Shown one piece after another: positions 43,210-54,402 of a stretch of 64,000 nt of DNA. A model generated the notes under the pieces. That model saw only the letters and a program-made list of their open reading frames with translations, did not search any database and was not told the origin of the DNA. Source of the stretch: Tribonema minus (taxonomy: Eukaryota; Sar; Xanthophyceae; Tribonematales; Tribonemataceae); assembly GCA_017506865.1 (NCBI GenBank), contig JAFCMP010000017.1:310001-374000 (forward strand), read 5' to 3'. A program made the position numbers and the translations under genes. The number at the start of each line of letters is the position of its first letter. Positions within the stretch are counted from its first letter, which is position 1.

Positions 43210-45681
43210 GGTGCGGCGAAGGTGGCATTTAATGACACCATTACTGATACGCACACACAAACACCAGTTTCCAACATTTATGAGCAGACGCGCCACAGCT
43301 GGGGATGCGCTGCGGGGTACAGGGGGCACGGGGGGGGGGGGGGGGGGGAGAGGGGGACACTGGCTTGAGGGGCAGGGGGGGGGGGGCCCGCCCCCCCGTC
43401 GCGCGCCAGTGGAGGCTTACAGTTGAAGTAGCTTGTAAAGAGAGAGCGGTGGCTCGACATTGGTCAGAAGCGACTGATTTATTATCACAAACGATTTCCA
43501 GAGAGCTTGCGGAGAGTTGTCTCCTGCGTGGTTGTGATGGTGCTGAATGCATACTGCTGCCCTTTTTGGGTTGTGCTGTTGTGCTGCTGAGCGTTGCTGA
43601 CTGGCAACAGGTTTTCCCTTCCCAGCACATGCCGTTTGCCGGTATGCATCATGTATGGGTTATCTTATCTGCCTTCATCGGGCCACTTTCATTTGTTTCC
43701 TAGACGTAGATTTACTGGTGATCGCATGAACATCCACTTGCACACGCCTTGCGATACTGCCGCAAGTGAGGTGCATATGTCATCATAACTTGCATGGCAC
43801 TTTCGTGATCAACACGAAGCCCTTCGTTCATCGCCCATGTCATGCACTTCTAAGACCTCAAAGTATCGTACTGCAATGCATGTTCTGGTGCATTGAAGCC
43901 TCTACGCCGTCCTGGTGAAACAGTGTTGCATTGCAGTAGCACGCCATCACGCATGGAGTCCATGTACTTATGATCTTGTATTTATAGCAGCCCCAAGGTG
44001 GGCTTGATGCGTTGGATAAGAATGCAAAAAACTAAAATCGGACGGGCCCTTAGAGCCCTGCGTTGCAGGCTTGTACTAGACTCATGGGGGGCAGACACAG
44101 CGGCACCCAGTCTGAGCCACACCTATCGTAGCCGATGTCTCCATCTCTTGAGCGAAAACGCCGGAGGACCGCGGTTATGCCTCTAGTATACATTTGGGCC
44201 AGAGGCGCCCGGTCCTCGATTCCTTGCCTAAGCACGCCGCTGACGTGCCTGGCCGAGGTTCTCTTTCTTGCGTGTTCAAGCAAACGATCTACAGTGTGCC
44301 CTGATGCTATCCGTATCCCCATGTTCCAATATCCCCTGCTGCTGCCCAAAGCCGTATCCTCACCACACGCGACTCCGCAGCTCCTGCTCACAGCCAGCAT
44401 CTCCCATCCCCTTGCTGCCTGATGCACCCTCGCCACCATCAGCGCCACCGCGAGTGCTGCCGCACCTCTCGGTGCTAACGAGCAGTATATATGTACACAT
44501 TCACTGTACATGTGCCTTTGCGGACATGTCTTTTGGTTGTCACATTACTGGTTGCCACTGTGCTGGTTTATCACAGTGCACGTTACAACGTTAAAACAAG
44601 TTAATCAATTGAACAGGCACAGACTCGCGGTATGACATGAATGGCAGGTGACGCCAGAAGATGTCACGGCGAAGAAAAGAGCTCACTGGGCAAACCATTT
44701 TCGACAATGCGCCTTCATGACCATCAATGCAGAGCCTACCATGACACACAATGTATGCATCACCAGGTCCATGGTGATTTGCGACGCTGCACACACAACA
44801 TGCTAGGCATCTTTGCGTGGCACCCCCGTGCCAGAGCAACAAGCGGGTCGATACACTCTATATGAGTACTGCAGTGGTAGCTGTCAGAACCACGGTGACC
44901 GCATGGTGGCCACTGTGCCATTGCCTGCCACTGCACAGCTCCTGTTCGCCTTTCTGCACAAGGGCCATCGGCACTGCCGGGCCTGATGAGTAAGTAATGT
45001 ATGGTGACCGAGCCATGCTGTCAAAGCGGCACCTGTAACAGAGTTGTGGTGGGGAGCACTGCTGCAAACAGCATGCATGTTGAAAGTGGGCTTGAGACCA
45101 CAAATGACAGGCTGCGCAAGGAACAAAGATGGCATTTTTCACATCACCTTGAAAGTGCAGAAGACGCACACAACACAGCCAGGCACCGCATATATATGGG
45201 CATATGCACTGTAAATTTGAAAATGTTCTCTGTCTTCTGCTGGTGTTACATGTCTCTAGCACGCTATCAATATGGGTTCTAGAGAGGCATCTGCTTTGTG
45301 TCCACATGACTGCACCAAGTCCCGCTTTGTGTCCCGCTTCGGTGCGCACTTCAATTGGCAACCTCAGGTGAGAGAGTCGCCAGTGGTCTCTGAGGGTCCC
45401 TGCTCTCATCCAACCTTCATATCAGCATCTCAGGTTGCCTACTGCGCCCCAGCTAACAGGGCAAGCAAGTCACTTTCATCGCTAGCTGCGCCTGCCACCG
45501 CACAGGCCAGTCGCCGCCAGCGCAACCAACTCTTACACCGCTGCGGCGTCGGCCGGAGCTCCTCTTTCTCCAATGCTACACAGCCCGGCCATGCTCGTTG
45601 GCAAGAGGGGGGAAGAGGGGGGGGGGGGCGAAGACCCCCGCCTTCCGCTCGCCACCGTAAACTTCAACAACAGGAGCGTCA
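43210..45681. other. Intergenic between convergent genes
   Basis: About 2.5 kb between the thioredoxin stop (+) and the stop of the Ala/Pro/Lys-rich gene (-). It includes G runs (43330-43348 and about 43376-43386). The longest open frame (about 44050-44511, minus) has no recognisable domain and no splice support. No RNA gene was recognised. Confidence 0.5.
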
Positions 45682-48600
45682 TCACAGCTCCGTGGAGTAG
45701 AGCTGGAAGAGCGCCTTCTTGGCGTCGCCCGCTGGCAGCGCTCCGATGATGTCTGGCAGCACGGCGGCGACGGCGCCGGGGCCCGCGACGCGCTTGGCAG
45801 CATCCACAAACGCGCGCGGCGAGCCCCCCTTGCCCGCCGCGTACGCCTCTGCGAGCGACTCGATCTTGGACACCTGCGCGGCGCAGCAAGAAAGAATGCA
45901 TGGTGAAGCCCCCGCAACCAGGCTTTGTGGGGAGTTTTGGCGAGGAGGCAGACTCAACGGTTCTACTCAATGTTGAAGACTCTGGGCAGGTGGGGTGGCA
46001 GAGGGGGAGGTTGCCTCGTACGCCTCTGCGAGCGACTCGATCTTGGAGACCTGCGCGCGGCAGGGCGAGAGAGGCGTCTTTCAGCCCGCCAGGAGGGAGC
46101 TCAGAGAGCGTAGCAAGGGTGGCGGAGAGAGGCAGAGTGCAGCGCGCAATGCCAGGCTTGACGCGTGCCAGCTGGGAAACAGCTGCAATTGGGGGGGGGG
46201 GGGGGTCGCGTCACGCAAGGGTGGGCGGCGGGGCTACGCAACGCAGTCAAGGGTTTCTATGACCGGATTATCAGCCTGTGATGCCTGCAGGCAGACGCAG
46301 GCGGAAAAGGCGTACGGCGCATTCCTCGTACCAGGACTACATGGAGAAAGACACGCAGAGCGCACGCCGCGAGCACAGCGATTCCTCTGTCGATGCAGAC
46401 ATACGCGCCTATATACGTACCTGGACCAGCGCCACTGATATACCTACCATGCGACACAAGCTACCTACCTCACACACTTGAAACTTTAGCTCCACCCTGA
46501 CCTGAATCCTGACCCCGGTTCAGCTGCATTGCACAGAGCACACGCCGCCAGCGCAACAGCTCATATCTCAACTTCGACCACTGCATACCCACACACACGT
46601 ACCTGGTCCGCAGACATAGCCCCACTCAGCGCCTTCGCCACCTGCGGCTTGAAGAACCCGCCCCCAGACCCGCCCGCTGCTGCTGCCGCCGGCGCCGGCG
46701 CGGCCGCCTTCGCCGCAGATTTCATGCCGCCAAACATCCCGCCGACGCCGCCGCCAGTCTTCGCCGCCGCAGGCTTGGCAGCAGGCTTCGGCGCCGCAGC
46801 AGCAGGCTTTGGCGCTGGCGGCGCAGGCTTGGCCGCCGGCGCGGCGGGCTTTGGCGCCGCCGATTTGGTGCTCACGGTCGCCTGCAGCGGCGCCTTGTTA
46901 AAAGCCTTGGCGGCGGGCGCGGAGAACTTGCGCACGGGCGCAGGCGCAGCGGCGGCGGGCTTGGGCGGCGCCGCTGCTGCCGCAGCTGCCGCCGGCTTGG
47001 CTGGCGCAGCCTTGGCGCCGCCGCCGCCGCCAAACAGCCCGCCGAGCAGCCCGCCGCCGCCGCGGCCGCTGCTGCCGCTGCTGCTGCTGCTGGGCTTGGC
47101 GGCAGCGGGCGCAGGCTCCGGCGCCTTCTTTTCCGCGGGCTTAGCGGCAGCAGCAGGCTTGCTGCCGCCGAAACCAAACAGGCCGCCGCCGCCACTGGCC
47201 TTCTTGGCCTCCGTTTTGGGTGTCGGCTTGGGCTCCTCGCTGTCTGACGCCAAGGATGGTTCCGGCTTGAAGTTGTCAAAGAGCGCGCCGGACTTGAGCG
47301 CCGTCTCGCTGATGAAGACGCTGCCGGCCTTGGCGTCGACGCGCGGCGCCGCCTTCTTCTCTGCTGGCGCACACAGCATTTGCGGAACGGGGTTAGACTC
47401 TGTGTCAGTATGGGCGTGCTTCAAATACAGCACGGCAAGCTGGGATGACAACAGTGCCTTGTCGGAATCATCAAGCAACTCTAGGCGTCGTTTTCTACGG
47501 TGCTGGCGCACACGACAGGCGCGCGGGGCGCAGAGCGGGGTTGAAGTTTAGTACTGACACGTGCGTGGTTCGTAGGGCCTCCAGTGGAAGTTACGTCCAT
47601 ATTTTGTATGAGCGCTCTCAAGGATTAGGTTAGGGTTAGGGTTAGGGTTTCCGCCGCGAGCCTGTTTCGCGAATGACCTCTTCTCAAACGGCAGGCGAGC
47701 GCGCGCAGCATCGAGTAAGACTCCGCATCAACATGGGCGTGCGAATACTTCAAGTTGAAATGACAACAGCGCCTTGTCGGAATCATCAAGCAGCTCTAGG
47801 CGCCGCCTTCTTCTCTGCTGGCGTGCGCGGGAGGCGCGCGCGGCGCGGAGTGGGGTTGAAGTTTGGTACCGACGCGTGCGTGGTTCGTAGGGCCTCGAGT
47901 GGAAGTGCCGTACATGTTTTGTATGAATGCTTTCAAGGGTTAGGTTATAATTAGGGTTAGTGTTTCCGCTGACTGCGCTGCTTCACGAATGACTTCTCTG
48001 CTGCTGGCGCACGCGGCACGCGCGGCATGGAGTAAGACTCAGTGTGGGCGTGCGTCAACGGGACTTGAAGACTTGAAGTTATAATGACAGCAGTGCCTTG
48101 TTGGAATCATCAAGCAACTCTGGGCGCCGCCTACTTCTCTGCTGGCGCAAGCGGCAGGCGCGGCGCGTGGAGCGGGGTTGAAGTTCAGTACCAGCAAAAC
48201 TTGAGTTTGCGGCATGCGCGCAGCAGCGCTCACCGGACGGCGCCGCCTTCGGCACGTTCCCCAGAACCTTCCCGCTCTTCAGGCCCAGCTCGCCAAACGC
48301 GCCCACCGGCGCCGGCGGCTTGTCCGCAGCCTCCGCTGGCTTCTCCGCCGCCGCCGCCGCAGGTTTCTTGGCAGCGCCGCCGCCGCCGCCGAAGCTAAAG
48401 AGCTTGGGGGCGGGCTTCGCCGCTGCCTTCTCAGGGACGGCGGATGGCGGCGTCGCCTTTGCGGGCTCCGGCTTGGGCGCTGCTGATTGGGGCTTGGAGC
48501 CGCCAAAGAGGCCGCGCGTGGGGCTGGTGGGGGGCTTGGGGGCCTCGGGCTTCGCTTCCTTGGCGGGTTCCTGGTTGAGCGTTGCACACAGTAGAGAGTT

Positions 48601-51600
48601 GAAGATGTCAGCATTGCAAACTCTCAGCGCTGTCAGCCTTCGCCGTCCACACCAAGTTCAAGTACCCCCAGGCATCTCTACTGGCACGGCGGAGCGGCTC
48701 CACCGTCACACAATCAACGCTACAACCAAAAGCAGAAGCCCACAAGTGTCGCTTGCAAGTTCAACAAGCTGCCCTGTGCAGCTCTGACGGTCACTTTCAA
48801 CTTCAAGAACCCGCCCTGCGCGCGCACCTTAGCCGACGCAGCAGCATCTGGCGCCTCCTTCCTCGCGGGCGGCTTGGGCGTGCTCGGCGTGCCGCCCACC
48901 GACAACGGCCCCACCTTGGTCACCTTAGCCGCAGGCGCGGAGAACATAGTGTTGACCTTCTTCACCGTCTTGGCGCGCTTCAGCGGCGCCTGCGCCGGCG
49001 GCGCCGCCGTCACGCGCGGCCGTCCGCTGTCCGCCGCCGCCGCTGCCGCCGGCGCCGCCGCCGCTGGTTTGGCAGGGGCCTCCTTGGGCGCGCCGAAGCC
49101 GAACAGGCCGCCGCCGCCGGCGGGCTTAGGCGCCGCGGCAGCAGCGGGCTTGGGAGCCTCTGCTGCGAGCTTCGCGGGCGCTGGCTTGGCGGGCGCCGCG
49201 GGCTTTGCCGGCGCCTTGGGCGCGCTGCCGCCGCCGCCGCCGCCGAAGTTGAAGATGCCGCCGGCCTTGGCGGCAGGGGCGGGGGGGGCCTTGACAGGGG
49301 GCTTTGCGGCCGGCGGCACAGCGGGCTTGGCTGCTGCTGCGGGGGCGGCGGCAGCGGGCTTGGGCGCCGGCTTCTTGGAGGCGGGGGCCGCCTTGGTGAT
49401 GAGGCTCTGGAAGAAGTTGGGGGGGGAGGAGGGGGCCGGCTTGGGCTTGGCCGGCGCCTGGAGGGAAGTGTGCGTGTGCGCGGCAAACAAGGGTGCACAG
49501 CGTCGCTCAGCTCTTGATGGCAGTGCTCATTGTGGAGGGCAAAGGCGGCGGCGCTGAGGAGGGCGTGCGCGCGCGCACAGCGGATGCTGACGCAGTCAGG
49601 GCGGCAACAGCGCGCCGGCGCGGCGCGAGGAGCGGAGCGCTGCCTCAGCGCAGCACACCTGCGCTGCTGCAGCGCAGCGCACCTGCGGCAGCGGCGCGCC
49701 TATCTGCCACACAGGCTCACAACGCCAGCGCGCCAGACACCGACCTTGGGAGCAGCGGGCTTCGGCTCCTCCGCCTTCGCCTGCGGCGCCGCCGGCTTCG
49801 GCGCTGCTGCCGCGGGTTTCGGAGCCGCCGCCGCGGCAGGCTTCGGCGCCGCAGCAGGCTTAGGCGGCGCTGCAGACGCAGCGGCCGCGTCCGCCGACGC
49901 CGCTGGCGCTGCCGGCTTGGGCTCCCCAACGGCTGGCTTGGGGGCTGCTGGGGCCGCCGGATTCTTGGGGGGGGCGGGGGGCTGCGGCAGGATGGACTTC
50001 ACCTTTGCGGTTGCCTCGTCGGCAAGCTTGCCTGCGGCGCGGACAGCGATGCGCCAGCAGGAATTCTGGTGAATATAGGTGCTGAGGATGGATGGCTGTT
50101 GTGTGGCGAGAGGAGCTCGTTGCTCGAACGGGGGCGTGCTGAGACTGCAGTAGGCGGACCCTCTGGGCAGCGGCCACGGGGGCGCAGTGGCGCTGAGGAA
50201 GGCGGATGCTCACCGGCAATCGCGCTTATGGTACATGGGATAGAACGGACAGCGTCCTGCACTTATGCTGGTTGGTCCCGAGGGAGCCAGTGCAGCTGCC
50301 CGGCGCCTTCGTTCGCGACACATTGCGCTGATGTGTGCCCCGCACGATGCACATTTCATGTGTACAGTACTGCATGTGGCTTGACTCGTGACTTGACTTG
50401 ACTCACTGAGCAGCGCCACCTTGTGCCTCGCCGCTGCAGCTCCTCCGCAGATGGCGTGCCTAGCACGGCGCACACGTGCTTTATCCTCTGACATTCCACT
50501 GACCCAACTGCCTTGAGCAGTGAGCTTCCAATTGCAACACGCGGCTGCTGCGGGTACAGCGCTGCTGGGTCGACACAGCACAGACGCTGACGAGTATTCC
50601 ACACAACTGAGAACATCATTCAGCGCATAAGACAAAGGCAGGTCACGCCAAACTCAATTTCACCCGCTGCGGCGCCCCCTCCCCCGACGCGCCACGCACT
50701 GCAACCCTCAACTTCAACTTCAACCCTACGACTCACCGGGCAGCGCCACGATGTCGTTCACCGTTGCCTGCACCTTGGCCTTGGCGGCATCGCTCGCGTC
50801 CTTGGCGGCCTTCACCGCGCTCTTCTGCGCGGCCGTGGCGGCAGCGGCGGCGGCGGCGGCGACATCGCCCGGGATCTTGCCGATGGCCGCGGAGGCGCGG
50901 CCGGGCGCGGCCTTCACGGCGGCGATGGCGGCGTCGGCTCTGCGCTGCGCGTCGGACTTGACGTCGTCTACGGACGCCTGCACCTTGCGCGCGGCGATGG
51001 TGGGGATGGCCTTGATGCTGGAGGTGGTCTCGTTGAGCTGCGGAGGCGGGGTGGGGTGAGGGGGTTTGGGGGGTCGGGGGGGGGGGGTCAGGGGAATTCA
51101 AATGGGGTTCATGTCAGGGGGGGGGGTTCAGGGGAATTCAAATGGAGTTCATGGGCGGATCACAAGTGGCGCAGCGTACAGTGATTGTGCGGGGGTTATG
51201 GGAGTGTCAGGATATGATCCTCTCACTGGGCGCTGTGCAGCTGAACAGCGGTTGACGGCGAGTAGTGTGGGTCAAAAACGTGCCGCAACTGCCAACTTTG
51301 AGGTGCAGTAGGCAAGCCTGAAGTGTCCCTCTGATGGTAGAAGTACTCAATTGCATGTCAACGGAGCATGAGCTCCGATCCTGTGAGCATGATACACTTC
51401 AGAAGTACTCTGGAGTATTTAGGTGGCCTACCTGTCGCACACCGCACGGCTGAGTGATGACGCGGCAGCATTTGCTGAGCATTGCTACCGACAACACATC
51501 AAGGCTTACACCAGTCCATGTACCCGTGCTTACCAAGTGAGCACATGGTTGCCTTGTGGGAACACAAGCAAGGCAACGTTGAGGATCGCAGATGACACTC

Positions 51601-54402
51601 CGAGCACCTGTTGCAGTGCTCAGCAGGTTACTGTGCCTCGCTTCTGTGACCAGGCTTCATTCAGTGCGCAAGCTGACTTGCAGAACTCAATCTGTATGTG
51701 ACCTCCATGCACAAAGAAGAGGAACCATATGACACAGAGGCTACCCGCCTCAGACATACATAGTTGCATCCTGTTGCCCACATACCTACATCGCTGAAAC
51801 GTACTTTGCTGAGCAACACAGCGTGCAAATACCATGGCAACGCACCTTGCGCAGCGCAGCATCCCTCGCGCGCCGCGGAATGGCCACCACTCCCGCCACA
51901 AACTTGTCCACATTCGTCTTGATGGTTCCCGTCACAGCGCTGCCTGCGCTCTTGGTCGTGCCGCCGATGTACTGCGCGTGCACAGACCGCACATGATGCG
52001 ATGGCCGCGAATAAGCAGCACACAATTTGAAGTATACGCACGTATGAACACACATGTGTATCGCAAGTACGCCAGAGCATTGCGCGCGCCATATCTTGAA
52101 AGGCGATGACGCAGGCAGTGCCCATGTCACCGCAGCGTAGGCACGCAAGGCTTGCTCATGACGGCAAAGTGCTGCCAGTGAGCTTGGTTGTCGCACACCG
52201 TTACCGATCCACACTGGTCACACTGCAGATCCTGCACGTCAGAGCGCACTCAATCCTCTAGCGGTAATTTCAAGCATCAGCAGTGCTCCCAAACACCAAC
52301 AGTCTTCACAACCACCAACGGCGCTGCCACCAACCACAACATCTGTTCACAGCATGAAACTACCCAATCAGGCTTTCCCGCTGCTTCGTGCCGCATCTGC
52401 AGGTGCTGCTGGCTGGTCACCAACTTCAACTCAGTACCTCAACTCCAAGCTTTTGGCCCAAAGCCCCTCGTGAGCTCACATCGCATGCGTCCCAAACTGG
52501 TCTCTCAGGTAACACTTTACTTTTAAATTTTCAACTTCAAGCACCATCCGGGCCTCCGCGTGACCACACACGAGATCGCAACGCATCCCGACGGGCCTGT
52601 CGGGTCGCACTGACTATGTATGTGTGGAAGACGGCAACACGCTCTGCGCTGCGAGTGTGCGCATGCGTAGCGGTTTTCGCAGGGCCACCCGCTGGCCGCA
52701 CGCCTGGCAAACAGCTGCCACGAATTCTTGCGGAGCGCTGCTGCCGCACCTGGCGGACCAGCGCGCCGAGCTGGTTGTCCTGCAGCGCGCCCGCGTACCC
52801 CCCCCCGCCCAGCACCACCGCCGCAACGGGCGACGCCCACGGAGCGTCGCCCGCCGCCAGCACGCCGTCCACGATACCACCCGCAAACAGGCCCACCGTG
52901 CCCGCGCCTAGCGCCGCCGCGAGCGCGTCGGAGCTGAGCGCTGCCTTGGCGGCGGCGGCCTTGGCGGCGGCGGCGCGCGCGGTGGCGGCCTTCTGCGCCT
53001 CCAGTTTCTGCAGCTCCGCCTGCTCCTTCTGCTTTACAATGTCCGCCAGAGAGTCCTTGTCCAGCTCCCCTGTTAGGTGGGCGGTGGTGGAGGAGTTGGG
53101 AGTGTTTGATGTGTGTGCATCGTGCGGAGGGGGGGGCGTTGGGGTGGTAGGTGGGGGCAGCGCTGGTGGAAGTGTTTGGCGAGCATTGTTGAAGTCTTTC
53201 TTCAGGTCGCCTGTGGTTATCACGGGAGCACACGTCCACAAGCACTACTTTTGTGGTGTCACGCAGTCTTGCCTGCTAGCAGCGCTCTGCCTTGTTGGTC
53301 ATCAAGGTGCCTGCTGACAGCTGCACCAGAGCACACAGGAGGATCCAGCTTTTTGAGAGAATTGCGGCATAGAAAGCAGTGCTGCGACCACCCCTGTCTG
53401 CCACAAAGCGACAACTGGTGCAATGCTTTCCCTACAGTATACCAGCTTGCAGCTGCTCCGCGCTTCCAGCATACAACTGTACAGAGCGTCTGCTCCTGCC
53501 TCAATGTGAAGCGGGGCTCGCTGGCACTCCTCGGTGACATTGTAAAAATTAGATGGCATGTGATGCTCTGTGTCAAAGACAGCTCCGCGCTGCTGAGCTC
53601 ATCACATGCACAGCATGCGCCGTGCTATTGCTGCCTCTGGCTGGTTTTGCATCGTCACTGTCAGGATTTAAAGCCCGCAGCTGACAGCCGAAGCCAGCCA
53701 GTGATGGTGCCCCACAAGTGCTCACCCTTCGTGAACTTGGATATGGCATCCTTGATGGAAGGCGTCGTTTTATCGCCATCTGCAGCAGCATCAGCAGCTA
53801 TCGGGGCAGCAGGCGCCTTGTCCTCGGCAGTTGGTGTTGGCTTATCTGCCGCCGCCGCCGCAGACGGTTTGGCGGCAGCAGCAGGTTTGGCAGGAGCTGC
53901 AGCCTTCGCTGGACGAGCGCCGACCTTCGGTCGCCCTGTGGCCCATCGAAAGCAGTTGCAACAGCAGGTCAGCTTCATAATGCAGCAGGCTTGCACAGAT
54001 GGATCATATGTTGAAGCTGTGATTGCATCTCGCACCTCCAGTTTGCGGCTCCTGCGTAGCAGGCCCCTTGTCGGCGTCTGCTGTTGGCTCGCTACTGCCG
54101 CCATCCGCCGCGTACAGAGCCAGGCCGGGTCGCATCGATGACGCTACCCTGTTGCGGCAACATGACAAACACTCAAGTCAGCTGCGAGCATTCAGAACAA
54201 GCAGACACGGTCGGCACCAAGCAAATGCAGTACGGGTGGCATGCGCGCGTAGTTGGCGAACGTAGCTTTACCTGTTTGCCGGCGCAGCTCCTCTGCATGC
54301 AATGGCAGAGGTGCGGTGCGTGCTGGAAAACCCCACTCCCCATCCTTCGGCTGTGCCAAGCAGCACTGCAACTGTGCACAAGCACAGCACCGTGTGCCTC
54401 AT
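45682..54402 (-). CDS. Large Ala/Pro/Lys-rich protein with plastid-type leader and FG-like patches
   Basis: Eleven minus-strand exons: 54402-54272, 54148-54036, 53935-53726, 53069-52750, 51971-51846, 51037-50737, 50031-49745, 49457-48828, 48570-48234, 47360-46603, 45873-45682. They sum to 3405 nt (1134 aa) and every junction keeps phase. The start MRHTVLCLCTVAVLLGTAEG is a signal peptide with Trp at the likely +1, followed by a transit-like stretch (VASSMRPGLALYAADGG). A hydrophobic Gly/Ala segment near residues 190-240 (GTVGLFAGGIVDGVLAAG, then AAVVLGGGGYAG) may enter a membrane. An amphipathic Ala/Lys region follows (IKAIPTIAARKVQASVDDVK). A long Lys-Pro-Ala region then carries GLFGFG, IFNFGGGGGG, LFSFGGGGG and GGLFGGGGG patches. 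The C-terminal domain is KIESLAEAYAAGKGGSPRAF to LYSTEL. No family is recognised. A role at the thylakoid or plastid envelope is only an inference. Confidence 0.8.
46017..46057 (-). repeat. Near-perfect copy of the last exon's start (possible alternative 3' exon)
   Basis: Forty-one bases match 45840-45880 with about one difference, at an offset of 177. The match covers the acceptor and the codons for VSKIESLAEAY. Splicing exon 10 to this copy would keep phase and give a short different C-terminus (VSKIESLAEAYEATSPSATP, then a stop about 10 codons on). Confidence 0.85.
47361..48233. repeat. Triplicated ~320-bp unit filling an intron
   Basis: Anchors gccttgtNggaatcatcaag lie at 47456, 47771 and 48095, giving periods of about 315 and 324. 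Each copy also repeats cttcttctctgctggcg (the start of exon 10), a ttgaag-type motif and gtgcgtggttcgtagggcct (two copies). The array is the whole intron between exons 9 and 10 of the Ala/Pro/Lys-rich gene. Confidence 0.9.
47624..47650. repeat. Telomere-like TTAGGG tract
   Basis: Four consecutive GTTAGG units lie within the first unit of the triplicated intron. A decayed counterpart (ggttaggttataattagggtt) lies at about 47937-47957 in the second unit. Confidence 0.85.

Noticed and set aside
44050-44511. 153-codon minus-strand frame
   Set aside because: No domain, no leader, no splice partners, and ordinary intergenic composition. Kept only as intergenic.
46529-47551. 340-codon open frame on the plus strand
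   Set aside because: It is the antisense of exon 10 of the Ala/Pro/Lys-rich gene. GC-rich GCN and CCN codons stay open on both strands, and the minus-strand frame fits the spliced, phase-consistent model.
49493-50401. 302-codon open frame on the plus strand, Arg/Ser/Ala-rich
   Set aside because: Antisense of exon 7 and flanking introns of the Ala/Pro/Lys-rich gene, with no domain and biased composition.
53113-54141. 342-codon open frame on the plus strand
   Set aside because: It crosses exons 2 and 3 of the minus-strand gene in the antisense direction and has no recognisable domain.
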